From Helcococcus bovis (GTDB lineage: Bacteria; Bacillota; Clostridia; Tissierellales; Peptoniphilaceae): 45,193 bases of DNA. The translations under genes were made by a program, and so were the position numbers. A model generated the notes under the pieces. It saw only the letters and a list, made by a program, of their open reading frames with translations, made no database searches and was not told the DNA's origin. Positions 34,178 to 43,031 of this stretch are shown in pieces. Each line of letters begins with the position of its first letter. Within the stretch, counting starts at the first letter, position 1. Location: assembly GCF_046035435.1 (NCBI RefSeq), contig NZ_JBFNFH010000016.1; one strand, given 5' to 3'.

Positions 34178-34951
34178 TTAATTGTATTTTTTTATAAATT
34201 CAGATGGTGTAATATCCATATATTTCTTAAATACTGAAGAGAAATATCGATAATTAGAAAAACCAACTTCATAAGAAATATTTTCAATTGTATAATCAGT
34301 TTCATACATCAATAAAATAGCTTTTTTTATTCTAAATATATTAACATACTCAGTTAATGTCTTATTTGTATCTTCCTTAAAATTAACAAGTAAACTTGTT
34401 TTTCCTTTATTAGTTATTTTAATTAAATCATCAATATTTATTTTATCTTTATAATTTTGTTCTATATATTCTAATATTTGAACTGTAGACTTTGAATTAT
34501 TACTTAAGATATCTTCTGAATCTAAATCTAATTTATCTAATTTATTATTCAATTCCTTTTCTAAGCTAATAATTTTTTTATTACTTTTTATTTTATTAAT
34601 AGATTTTTTTATTGCAATTTTTAATTCTTCATGATCAACCGGTTTTAACAAATACGCTATTGAATTTTGATTTATAGCATCTTTAGCATATTCAAACTCA
34701 TCATATCCAGATAATATTATACTTTCAAATTTTTTATTTTTAATTTCTTTTAACATATCTAATCCACTAAGTATAGGCATGTTTATATCTAAAATCACTA
34801 TATCTGGATTAAGATTTTCAATCATTTTTAGACCAATTTGCCCATTTTCTGCTTCTCCAACTATAATACAATTTAATTCTTCCCAATTAAATAAATATGA
34901 AAGTCCTCTTCTTACATAAAGTTCATCTTCAACCAATAAAACCTTATACAT
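34178..34951 (-). CDS. Response regulator with AraC-type DNA-binding domain (YesN-like)
   Basis: A 257-residue transcription activator. The receiver domain (about 1-120) has the acidic pocket VEDE (residues 7-10), the phosphoacceptor Asp55 in VILDINMP and the conserved Lys in LLKPVDH at about 100. The C-terminal part (about 160-257) is an AraC-type double helix-turn-helix, with the typical final block YEVGFSNYRYFSSVFKKYMDITPSEFI. It sits three bases after the kinase gene. The expected target is the AfuABC-like importer to its right. Confidence 0.95.
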   Translation of the reverse strand: MYKVLLVEDELYVRRGLSYLFNWEELNCIIVGEAENGQIGLKMIENLNPDIVILDINMPILSGLDMLKEIKNKKFESIILSGYDEFEYAKDAINQNSIAYLLKPVDHEELKIAIKKSINKIKSNKKIISLEKELNNKLDKLDLDSEDILSNNSKSTVQILEYIEQNYKDKINIDDLIKITNKGKTSLLVNFKEDTNKTLTEYVNIFRIKKAILLMYETDYTIENISYEVGFSNYRYFSSVFKKYMDITPSEFIKKYN

Positions 34952-34954
34952 TAA

Positions 34955-36604
34955 CTACTCCTTTGGAATTACAATTCTAATTTCTAAACCAAAATTATAA
35001 TTTTTTATATCAAATTTATATCTATCATCATAAATTAATTTTAACTTTTTATTTATATTATAAAGTCCTATACTGTTTTTACTATTATAATTATCCATAT
35101 TTTTCAGTAACTCGGATAATTGCTCTTCTGAAATTCCGGGACCATTATCATTTATTATCAATTCCACATTATCTTCTAAATTTCTAATAAATACATTTAT
35201 TTCTAAGTTTTGTTGAATTTTATATGTATATTTTATTGAATTTTCAACAATTGGTTGCAAAATCAATTTAGGTATTTCTCTATTTAAGACATTTTCTTCT
35301 ATTTCAATATCATATTTTAATCTATCTTGATATCTAATTTTTTGAATTTCTAAATATGATTTTAAATAATCAACTTCTTCATTAACTGTGGCGAAAAATC
35401 CTTTATAATCAATTGTATACCTTAATATTTTCGATAAATCTAAAATATATTTATCGGCTAACTTTGTATCAAAATAAAGTAAATATCTTAGAGATTCTAA
35501 GGCATTAAATAAAAAGTGAGGATTAAATTGTGTATTTAAAAATTTAACTTGATCCACATCATTTAAATAAGAATATTGTTGATTTTTTGCAATTAAATCA
35601 TGAATTTTATTTAGCATATTATTATAGTCTTCATCCAAATACTTAAATTCTTCAAAATATTCTGAATCTAATTGTTTTTCTTGATTTAAATTATTTCTTC
35701 TTATATTGGAAATCATAATTTTTAATGCATTCATATTTTTTTTAGATAAAATATCCCATGTAATAACAACTGTAAAAAAAGTAATAATTGAAAGTGCAAA
35801 TAAACTAAAAATCAATATCCACCCAAAATTCATAATAGGTGTAATCTTTGTCATAGTCGCAACTCTCACCCCTAAATTACCAATAGTTGATTCTGTATAA
35901 TAAAATTTATTATTTTCTATTTTAACTAAATTATTAGATATAAATTCTCCTTTAAATTTGTAAACTTCTCCTATTATATAATCAGTATTGGAACTAATAA
36001 CTTGATTAAATTCTCCAATAATAAAATTAATCGAATTAGTATTTGAATTTAAGATTCTGGAGATGCTATTTAAGTCAATATCGATGATTATAACATAATT
36101 TTTATTATTTATTTTTTGTTTAATGTTCACAAATTGCTGTATTTTTTTACTATTAAAACTTGTTATCAATGAAATATTTTTATCTATTTTTTCGTTTTGC
36201 CAAATATTAATATTTTTATAGTTTACAATATTTTCATCATAATTTTTTGACGTAAATACAGAATTATACAATTCATCAAATACAATTAAATTTACATCTA
36301 ATTTTAATGAATTCTTAAAATTATAAAAATTATATAAAATATTTGCTTTATTTACATTATTAACTCCATCCTTATATTTTTCATCCTTAAAACTTTTAGA
36401 AAACTTTACAATTTCACTATAATCTTTATTTATAATATTACTTATAGTATTATTAGAGCTTTTATTTATTTTTCGTTCATTAAATCGTACTAATGATATA
36501 AATAAAATCATAATTAAAATAATTATAACCATAATTGGAATAATACTGTACTTATACGCTAATTTTCTGTTGTATTTTTTAAATGTAATTTTACTATCTC
36601 TCAT
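34955..36604 (-). CDS. Sensor histidine kinase, YesM/LytS-type (HPK7)
   Basis: A 549-residue membrane kinase. Helix 1 (about 20-38) and helix 2 (about 260-283) enclose an external domain of about 220 residues rich in Asn, Ile and Lys. A signal-linker region follows, then the His_kinase domain with the phosphorylated His363 in NTQFNPHFLFNALESL. The HATPase_c domain has QPIVENSIKYTY, NDNGPGI and SIGLYNI. The ATG has no Shine-Dalgarno sequence and lies only six bases after a TATAAT box, which may mean a leaderless transcript. With the regulator and the adjacent Afu-like importer it resembles the HptSR sugar-phosphate sensing pair of Staphylococcus. Confidence 0.92.
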   Translation of the reverse strand: MRDSKITFKKYNRKLAYKYSIIPIMVIIILIMILFISLVRFNERKINKSSNNTISNIINKDYSEIVKFSKSFKDEKYKDGVNNVNKANILYNFYNFKNSLKLDVNLIVFDELYNSVFTSKNYDENIVNYKNINIWQNEKIDKNISLITSFNSKKIQQFVNIKQKINNKNYVIIIDIDLNSISRILNSNTNSINFIIGEFNQVISSNTDYIIGEVYKFKGEFISNNLVKIENNKFYYTESTIGNLGVRVATMTKITPIMNFGWILIFSLFALSIITFFTVVITWDILSKKNMNALKIMISNIRRNNLNQEKQLDSEYFEEFKYLDEDYNNMLNKIHDLIAKNQQYSYLNDVDQVKFLNTQFNPHFLFNALESLRYLLYFDTKLADKYILDLSKILRYTIDYKGFFATVNEEVDYLKSYLEIQKIRYQDRLKYDIEIEENVLNREIPKLILQPIVENSIKYTYKIQQNLEINVFIRNLEDNVELIINDNGPGISEEQLSELLKNMDNYNSKNSIGLYNINKKLKLIYDDRYKFDIKNYNFGLEIRIVIPKE

Positions 36605-36618
36605 ACATATATTATATC

Positions 36619-36662
36619 AAAAAAGAGTGTGAAAACGTAAATATTATTTCACACTCTTTTTT
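36619..36662. terminator. Terminator after the Afu-like ABC operon
   Basis: A perfect hairpin with arms AAAAAAGAGTGTGAAA and TTTCACACTCTTTTTT lies between the permease and the histidine-kinase gene. It terminates the importer operon on the minus strand; its symmetry lets it work both ways. Confidence 0.9.
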
Positions 36663-36680
36663 ATTAATAATATACAAATT

Positions 36681-38330
36681 CTACATTGAAATTTCTTTCT
36701 TTCCAGAAACTTTGAAGAATAGCATTAATGATATAACCGTCAACACAATCAATATTGTTGCAAGTGCAGCAGCATTACCATAATTTCCTCTTAAAACTTC
36801 TGTATAAATACTTACTGTCATTGTCTTAGTTTTGGGACTATATAAAAGAATTGATGTTGATAATTCTGATAAAATATAAATCCAACTTAATATAGCACCT
36901 GATATTACTCCTGATTTCATCATTGGTAAAACAGTTTTTGTAAATGACTTCATTGGAGTTGCTCCTAAGTTTTCGGCAGCTTCTTCAATTGAAGGACTAA
37001 TTTGGTATAATGCTGTAACTGATGATCTAATTGTATATGGTAATCTTCTAATTACAAACGCTATTATCATTATTGTAGCAGTACCACTTAATAATAATGG
37101 TTTTGCGCTAAATGTTGATAATAATGAAATACCCATTACTGAACCTGGAACAATATAAGGTAACATTGATAACACATCTAATGTTTGTGACATATTATTT
37201 CTTCTTTTTACTGCTACATATGCTATTAAAACACCCATTATTAATATAATAATTATCGCTATTAATGCAAGTAAGAATGTAGATGTGATTGACGTACCTA
37301 ATCTACTAAATGCATTTTTATAACTATCTAATGATAGTCCTTTTACAAATATTGAACCCCTTGTTTTTCTAAATGAGGTGTAAATTACATACAATAAAGG
37401 CGCTACAGAAATAAATACATATAAATATACATATACGTGTGCAATTATATTTTTTATTCCCGATTCTTTCTTAGCTTCTATCGGATGTAAGGCACTCATT
37501 GAAAATGCCTTTTTTTCTGCAATATACTTTTGAACTAAGAATATTGTTATAGCCATTATAATTACAACAACAGATATTGCAGCTGCAAATGCTGTATCTC
37601 CACCAATCTCTCCTACGAACTGATTATATATCATAACAGGAACTGTTTGATATCCTTCCCCGATTAACATAGGTGTACCAAAGTCAGCAAATGCTCTCAT
37701 GAATACAAGCAATGATGCTGATAAAATTGTAGGAATTAATAATGGTACAAATACTTTCATTATTCTCTTAAAGCCTGTCATACCTAAATTTTCTGCAGCT
37801 TCTACTAATGATTTGTCTATATTCTTCATCGCTCCCATCAAATACATATAAATTAACGGAACCATTTGAAGTGTAAGCACTAGCAAAATACCATGGAAAC
37901 CATAGATACTTATTCCCGTAATACCTATACTTCGTAATGATTTTGTTATAACTCCTGATCGTCCTAATAAAAGTACCCAAGAATATGCACCAATGAAAGG
38001 AGGACTCATTGATGAAATAAGTATCAAAATTTGAATAAATGATGATCCTTTAATTTTTACAGTAGTCATAAAATATGCTAGTGGAAATGCTACTACTGCA
38101 CAAGCTAAAGTAGTTGCAACAGTAACTAATAGTGAATTTATCAATGTTTGAGAATAATATGATTCTCCAAAAAATCTCTTAAAATAAGCTAAAGAAAATC
38201 CTTGTCCTTCTACATAAAAACTTGATTTAATAAGTCCAAATAAAGGAACTATTAAAAATAACACATACAAAAGAATAAGTGCGATTGTAATTACAGACCA
38301 AATATTTTTAGATTTTCTTTTAGTTTGCAT
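36681..38330 (-). CDS. ABC importer permease, fused double-domain AfuB/FbpB type
   Basis: A 549-residue fusion of two BPD_transp_1 domains with about twelve helices. Each half has an EAA loop: EAAENLGMTGFKRIMKVFVP in the first half and EAAENLGATPMKSFTKTVLP in the second. This architecture is that of AfuB, FbpB and the 2-aminoethylphosphonate and hexose-phosphate importers. The start overlaps the end of the ATPase gene by 11 bases, after an AAAGGAG ribosome binding site. Databases tend to label such proteins iron permeases, but the context here suggests sugar phosphate. Confidence 0.92.
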   Translation of the reverse strand: MQTKRKSKNIWSVITIALILLYVLFLIVPLFGLIKSSFYVEGQGFSLAYFKRFFGESYYSQTLINSLLVTVATTLACAVVAFPLAYFMTTVKIKGSSFIQILILISSMSPPFIGAYSWVLLLGRSGVITKSLRSIGITGISIYGFHGILLVLTLQMVPLIYMYLMGAMKNIDKSLVEAAENLGMTGFKRIMKVFVPLLIPTILSASLLVFMRAFADFGTPMLIGEGYQTVPVMIYNQFVGEIGGDTAFAAAISVVVIIMAITIFLVQKYIAEKKAFSMSALHPIEAKKESGIKNIIAHVYVYLYVFISVAPLLYVIYTSFRKTRGSIFVKGLSLDSYKNAFSRLGTSITSTFLLALIAIIIILIMGVLIAYVAVKRRNNMSQTLDVLSMLPYIVPGSVMGISLLSTFSAKPLLLSGTATIMIIAFVIRRLPYTIRSSVTALYQISPSIEEAAENLGATPMKSFTKTVLPMMKSGVISGAILSWIYILSELSTSILLYSPKTKTMTVSIYTEVLRGNYGNAAALATILIVLTVISLMLFFKVSGKKEISM

Positions 38331-39420
38331 CGTTTTCTACTCCTTTTGTAATACTTTTTTCTGTGTCAAAATCAAATAGATTTATTTTATCCATTTTAAC
38401 AGTTAAAACAACTTCTTCACCTATAGGAATTATATTTGAAAGTGACGATTCTTGAATAATTTCAACTCTTTCTCCATTTGTTAACTCTACAAAATAATGA
38501 GTATTAATTCCTAAAAACATATTGTCTATAACTTTTCCTTTTAATCCTTTACCTTCTCTACTGATTATAAATTCTTCTGGTCTAATTGATAATTTTACTT
38601 TTTTAGGTGTTTCTATATCAATGTTTTCAGACACAACTTTATAATCATCAGAAAATACAATATATTTTTTATTATTTTCAATTTCAACCTCTCTTGAAAT
38701 AATATTTGTTCTTCCTATAAAACTAGCTACAAATACATTTGCAGGTCTATGATATATATGTTGTGGTGTACCTATATGTTGAATCACCCCATTATTCATT
38801 ACCGCAATCCTATCCGAAACTGCCATAGCTTCTTCCTGATCGTGAGTAACATAAACTGTTGTTATACCGACATCCTTTTGAATTCGTTTAATTACATTAC
38901 GCATTTCAACTCTTAACTTTGCATCAAGATTTGAAAGTGGTTCATCCATCAATAATACATCTGGTTCTATAACAATTGCTCTAGCTAATGCAATTCTTTG
39001 TTGTTGACCTCCAGACATGTTTTCAGGAAGTGAATTTTTTAAATTTGAAATTTTAACAGTTTCTAAAATCTTATCAACTCTTCCTTCTATAACTTTCTTT
39101 TCAATCTTTCTAGTTTTCAAACCAAAAGCAACATTTTCTCCAGCAGTTAAGTGTGGAAATATTGCATAATTTTGAAATACCATACCTATATTTCTGTCTT
39201 TTGGAGCTACATCATTTATTCTTTTATCTTCAAAATAAATGCTTCCACCTTCAATTGAATTAAATCCAGCTATCATTCTTAATAACGTTGTCTTCCCACA
39301 TCCTGATGGTCCCAACAAAGTAAAGAACTCACCCTGATTTATCTTTACAGATAAATCAGGAATTATAGTCTTATTTCCATATTTTTTTATTAAATTTTCA
39401 CATTTTATTGTTGTACTCAT
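38320..39420 (-). CDS. ABC importer ATPase, AfuC/FbpC/PotA class
   Basis: A 366-residue ATPase. It has Walker A GPSGCGKT (37-44), signature MSGGQQQR (135-142), Walker B VLLMDEPLSNLDA, and a C-terminal TOBE domain from about residue 275 (SIRPEEFIISREGKGLKGKV). It lies one base after the binding-protein gene and overlaps the permease, so the three genes are tightly coupled. The TOBE domain is typical of ferric, spermidine, phosphonate and sugar-phosphate importers. Confidence 0.93.
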   Translation of the reverse strand: MSTTIKCENLIKKYGNKTIIPDLSVKINQGEFFTLLGPSGCGKTTLLRMIAGFNSIEGGSIYFEDKRINDVAPKDRNIGMVFQNYAIFPHLTAGENVAFGLKTRKIEKKVIEGRVDKILETVKISNLKNSLPENMSGGQQQRIALARAIVIEPDVLLMDEPLSNLDAKLRVEMRNVIKRIQKDVGITTVYVTHDQEEAMAVSDRIAVMNNGVIQHIGTPQHIYHRPANVFVASFIGRTNIISREVEIENNKKYIVFSDDYKVVSENIDIETPKKVKLSIRPEEFIISREGKGLKGKVIDNMFLGINTHYFVELTNGERVEIIQESSLSNIIPIGEEVVLTVKMDKINLFDFDTEKSITKGVENDAN

Positions 39421-39421
39421 T

Positions 39422-40453
39422 TTAACCTCTAGTCTTTACAAGCATATCTGTGTATTTTTTAATAATATTTTCTCTATTTTTCTTTACATATTCTTCGTCT
39501 TCTTTTATAATTTTAATTTTATCAAGTGGTGTCATATAATCACCTGTTTTTGCATCTTTTCTCAATGCTCTATTTGTTAATTGTGATCCAAATGCATCTT
39601 GAGCTTCTTTAGAAATAACGAAATCTACAAATTTCTTTGCATTTTCAAGATTTTTTGCTCCTTTTATAACTTCTACACCTGCATCAAGATATACTGTACC
39701 TTCTTTTGGATATATAACTTTAACTGGTGCACCATCTCTAACATATGCAGCTGATGGATCTTCATATGTTAAACCTACAGCATATTCACCATCTGCAACA
39801 CCTTTATGAACAGCTGATGATGAATTTAGGATTTTACCATCAATATTTTTCAATAATTGTTCTACAAATTTCCAACCAGCTTCATTTTCGTAATCTCCAC
39901 CCATTGCTAACAATTGATTTGTTAATTGTGCAAATGCTGATGATGAATTTGAAGCATCAGCTGATGCTATTTTCCCTTTTAATTTAGGATTCAATAAATC
40001 TGCATATCCTTCGATTTTTATATCTCCTATTAATTCTGTATTAACTAAAATAACAGAACCATCTGCTGTATATGGTGTTAAAAAACCATCTACATTTTTA
40101 TGATCTGGTAACATATCTTTATCATTTGGTGATACATATTGTTCAAATAAGTCTTTCTTTTCTCTTATTGTTGATTTACTTCCACCAAATAACACATCTC
40201 CTAATGGATTTCCTTTTTCAGCTTCAATCTTTGATAATAATTCACCTGTACCTGCTGAAATAACTTCAACTTTTATTCCTGTTTCTTTTTCAAACATAGG
40301 AATAATTGTCTTCATAATATTTTCAGTATTTGGTGAATATACAACAAGTTTACCTTTATCTCCTAATGTTTTACCATCTCCTCCATTACTACATGCAACT
40401 AGTGAAAACACTAGTACTAGTGACATTAACAATGCAAATATTTTTTTACTCAT
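39422..40453 (-). CDS. ABC importer solute-binding lipoprotein, AfuA/FbpA type
   Basis: A 343-residue lipoprotein with lipobox LVAC at residue 21 and a type 2 periplasmic-binding fold (KLVVYSPNTENIMKTIIPMF at about 33-52). Sequences of this type include ferric binding proteins, but also AfuA, which binds hexose phosphates, and HptA of Staphylococcus. I did not see the paired tyrosines that hold ferric ion in classic FbpA, and the neighbouring YesM/YesN pair supports a sugar-phosphate ligand. The start is the ATG after AAGGAGAAAAACT; 29 in-frame codons before it are leader. First gene of the operon. Confidence 0.88.
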   Translation of the reverse strand: MSKKIFALLMSLVLVFSLVACSNGGDGKTLGDKGKLVVYSPNTENIMKTIIPMFEKETGIKVEVISAGTGELLSKIEAEKGNPLGDVLFGGSKSTIREKKDLFEQYVSPNDKDMLPDHKNVDGFLTPYTADGSVILVNTELIGDIKIEGYADLLNPKLKGKIASADASNSSSAFAQLTNQLLAMGGDYENEAGWKFVEQLLKNIDGKILNSSSAVHKGVADGEYAVGLTYEDPSAAYVRDGAPVKVIYPKEGTVYLDAGVEVIKGAKNLENAKKFVDFVISKEAQDAFGSQLTNRALRKDAKTGDYMTPLDKIKIIKEDEEYVKKNRENIIKKYTDMLVKTRG

Positions 40454-40491
40454 AGTTTTTCTCCTTATAATTTTTATCTTGTTTAAATGAT

Positions 40492-40524
40492 AATATATCA
40501 TGAAAACAATTTCCATGATATATT
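40492..40524 (-). promoter_or_regulatory. Perfect 11+11 inverted repeat before the Afu-like operon
   Basis: Arms AATATATCATG and CATGATATATT are separated by 11 bases, ending 39 bases before the binding-protein start. A possible promoter lies just upstream on the minus strand (TTGCTT, 18 bases, TACAAT around 40532-40561), which would put the repeat at the transcription start. It could be an operator or a 5' untranslated hairpin. AraC-type regulators more often bind direct repeats, so the YesN-type regulator is only one candidate. Confidence 0.5.
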
Positions 40525-40612
40525 GTTTTAAATTGTACAAAATTGTTCAAAAAAAAAGCAATAATAATATAATAATAGTAAATTCTATCTATTACACTAT
40601 AATTGCTATTTT

Positions 40613-40953
40613 CTAATTATTATTTTTCTCTCTATCCTTAAATGTTTTCTCAGCTTCTTTAATTTTATTTACATCAACATTATTAATTTTATCATATTTT
40701 ATATTTACTTTAAAATTCAAATCATTGTTTATATCCTTAAGATTTAAATTAGTGTATTTAGAGAAAAATTATTTTTATTAAATTTTATAATCAAGTTTGA
40801 CTCAGTTTTGATATTAGATTCAGCCTGTTTTTCTGTAAATATATTTGGTGCAAGACCCTTTACAATATTAAATTTACTATCTCTAAATTTAAATTCATAG
40901 AAATCTGGTGTTTCTATCATTTCTAGTTCTGATCCCATATCTATACCTTTCAT
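40613..40953 (-). pseudogene. Frameshifted small gene of unknown function
   Basis: The first frame reads from MKGIDMGSELEM to IIKFNKNNF and then stops after SLNTLI. A second frame beginning in the same T5 run near 40,766 continues SKYTNLNLKDINNDLNFKV and ends KTFKDREKNNN at 40613. Joined, they give about 112 residues, rich in Asn and Lys, with no membrane segment. I do not recognise the family, and the true start may be the internal ATG at 40938, after AAAGG. The shift in a homopolymer could be mutation or error. Confidence 0.45.
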
Positions 40954-40964
40954 TTTCAAACTAT

Positions 40965-40996
40965 ATAAGTATATTAGAATATTCTAATATACTTAT
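40965..40996. repeat. 32-base perfect palindrome
   Basis: ATAAGTATATTAGAAT is followed at once by its exact reverse complement, with no loop. It lies between the chromate-transporter remnant and the frameshifted small gene. A perfect 16+16 palindrome is longer than most operators. A cruciform site, or an insertion footprint with a symmetric end, is possible. Confidence 0.6.
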
Positions 40997-41058
40997 CAAT
41001 ATTTTTATATAAAACTATTAATTTTTTGTTTTTGAAACCTTTTTGCTTTTATTTATCT

Positions 41059-41999
41059 TTAGATTCCATTTTTACTATATATTAATAATATTCCAGGCAA
41101 GAATATTGATATTCCTGATAAAATTGCTCCAGTAATTTGCGATATTGTACCTAAATTACTTGATGCCATTTCACCTGCAAATGAACTAAAACTAAACAAT
41201 GGTCCAGGTATACCTTGAACTAATCCAAATCCTGACATAAACTCTTGGCTAGTCATATAATTATTCATTTCAACTAAATCATTGTACATCATTGGAATTA
41301 CAACCTATCCACCACCTATTACTAAATATCCATATCTATAAAAACTTTCAAAAAGGTGTACAAATATATTTTTTGTAAATATTGATAAAATTATTCCCAA
41401 TATTGCAAATCATAAAAATGCAATAAAATATCTCCATGAAGGTGTTAATCTTACTTTTGTCCAAATATTTTTTTCATTTTAAATTAATACTGTAACAATT
41501 TCACCAATTATCAATACTACAGGAAAAATCCATACATTTCTTATAAAATACGCAGTTAATAATCCAAATATAAACAGTAAAATAGTAATCTTATCACATA
41601 TTACTTTTTTACCAATATCATATCCAGATTTTAGTATTAATGCTATCGCCATAGGTCCAATAAATCTAAAAATATTTTTGGATAAACTAAAGCTTCCAAA
41701 GTTTTTAATTATGAATGATAATATTGTCATAAAGATAATTGCTGGAATTGCCCACACGAGCATTGTTAAAAATGCTAATAATGGTCCTCCAATTTTATAA
41801 CCTATAGATACAATTGTCTGTGAGCTACTTAAACCAGGTAACACTCCTGTCAAAGCAATTAATTCAACTAATTTCTTCTCGCTAATTTACTTTTTCTTTA
41901 AGACCAAATGATCAGTAAATATCCCATAATGAGCTTCTGGACCGCCATATGCTCCTAATGAACATATGAATACATCTTTTAAGAGCGAACCAATGTAGA
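41059..41999 (-). pseudogene. Decayed chromate transporter (ChrA family) with four in-frame stops
   Basis: One continuous frame reads through a CHR-type permease with four internal stops. Its parts are LYIGSLLKDVFICSLGAYGG, PEAHYGIFTDHLVLKKK, stop (TAA, 41889), ISEKKLVELIALTGVLPGL, SSSQTIVSIGYKIGGPLLAF and on to VLI, stop (TAA, 41481), KNIWTKVRLTPSWRYFIAFL, stop (TGA), FAILGIILSI, YGYLVIGGG, stop (TAG), VVIPMMYNDLVEMN and QGIPGPLFSFSSFAGEMASS. The order (GGPxAH, LPGxxSxQ, GGGxVVIP, QGIPGPLFSFSxF) is that of a two-domain ChrA. Both the N-terminal start and the last helices are missing. Two stops fit Trp or Gln codons changed by one transition. Confidence 0.85.
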
Positions 42000-42071
42000 G
42001 TCAATTTCAAAATATTCTGCTATTCCAGCACATACTCCATCTATTTTTTTGTCTGTACTAGATTTATACAT
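41979..42071 (-). pseudogene. PspC-domain N-terminal fragment
   Basis: A 30-residue frame starts MYKSSTDKKIDGVCAGIAEY and ends FEIDSTLVRS. It matches the opening of PspC (phage-shock protein C) domains, K.L.RS..DK.I.GVCGGIAEYF.ID.TLVR. The hydrophobic helix that should follow is absent, and the sequence runs into the chromate-transporter remnant. It is a deletion junction, not a functional protein. Confidence 0.75.
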
Positions 42072-42270
42072 TTTTTATTATCCATTTTCATCTCCATATA
42101 ATTTTTAATATGTTCATATTTAGATATGAATCTGTATTAATTATAGAATTGATTGAGGAATAAGGATATATATTTGAGTAATTTATAGTATTTTTATGTT
42201 AATAAATATGTGATTTTGTATAGGTAAATTATAATAGTAGAAAAATTATATAGTTTATTAAAAACATAAA

Positions 42271-42332
42271 AAAATTGAACTAAATTTCTCCAAGTTTAAA
42301 TAATTTAACCTGTTTTAACAGTCCAATTTTTA
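42271..42332 (-). terminator. Possible terminator of the HrtAB-like operon
   Basis: On the minus strand AAATTGGACT and AGTTCAATTT arms with a long, partly structured loop precede a T7 run, just after the ATPase stop. The stem is imperfect, so the call is moderate. The rest of the 42,080-42,270 gap is AT-rich with no gene seen. Confidence 0.5.
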
Positions 42333-42341
42333 TATTTTTAA

Positions 42342-43022
42342 TTATTCACTAAATTCTTCACTCATTTTACCATCAACAATTTTAAAAACTCTATCACAAT
42401 ACTTTAAAAGTCTATTATCGTGAGTTACCATTATAGTTGTTCTATTTGAGTCTTCTGTAATTTCTTTTAGAATTTTTACTACATCCATTGCCCTATTTGT
42501 ATCTAAGCTTGCTGTAGGCTCATCTGCTAATATTAAATTTGGCTCTGGGTATAAAGCTCTAGCAATAGCCGCTCTTTGTCTTTCCCCACCAGATAAATCA
42601 CCAGGATATTGATCTTTTCTATTGTAAATTCCAAATTTTTCCATTATTGATTTTGCTTTTTCCTTATTGTGTTTCGTTTTATTAAACTTATCAACTAACT
42701 CAAATTGTTCAGAAATTTTTAAAAATGGTACTAGATTTGAAGCTTGCAATATAAACCCAATTTTATCAAATCTTAAACTATTTCTATCTTTTTCATTCAA
42801 TTCACTAATATCTTGTCCATTGAAAAATATTTTTCCATTCGTTGGCTTTTGCAATCCACCCATCATTGTAAGGAGTGTAGATTTTCCTGAACCTGATGGT
42901 CCAATTATAGCTACTAATTCTCCAGAATTAACTGAAAATGACGTTTCCTTTAATGCTTCTATTTTATCATTTCCATCTTGAAATTCTTTATTTACTTTTT
43001 CAAATCTAATTATTTCGCTCAT
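42342..43022 (-). CDS. ABC exporter ATPase, MacB/LolD/HrtA class
   Basis: A 226-residue ATPase. It has Walker A GPSGSGKS (41-48), Q-loop GFILQASNLVPFL, signature LSGGERQR at about 143-150, and Walker B LILADEPTASLD. The SGGERQR form and short length mark the mechanotransmission exporters (MacB, LolD, HrtA). It follows the permease gene by 9 bases with a TAGGAG ribosome binding site. Together they resemble HrtAB heme exporters, though many peptide exporters look alike. Confidence 0.9.
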   Translation of the reverse strand: MSEIIRFEKVNKEFQDGNDKIEALKETSFSVNSGELVAIIGPSGSGKSTLLTMMGGLQKPTNGKIFFNGQDISELNEKDRNSLRFDKIGFILQASNLVPFLKISEQFELVDKFNKTKHNKEKAKSIMEKFGIYNRKDQYPGDLSGGERQRAAIARALYPEPNLILADEPTASLDTNRAMDVVKILKEITEDSNRTTIMVTHDNRLLKYCDRVFKIVDGKMSEEFSE

Positions 43023-43031
43023 TATTAACTC

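Noticed and set aside
36681..40453. Ferric-iron importer (FbpABC)
   Set aside because: The fold class allows it, but the adjacent YesM/YesN pair and sugar-type oxidoreductase, and the lack of an obvious ferric tyrosine pair in the binding protein, favour a sugar phosphate. It is kept as an alternative only.
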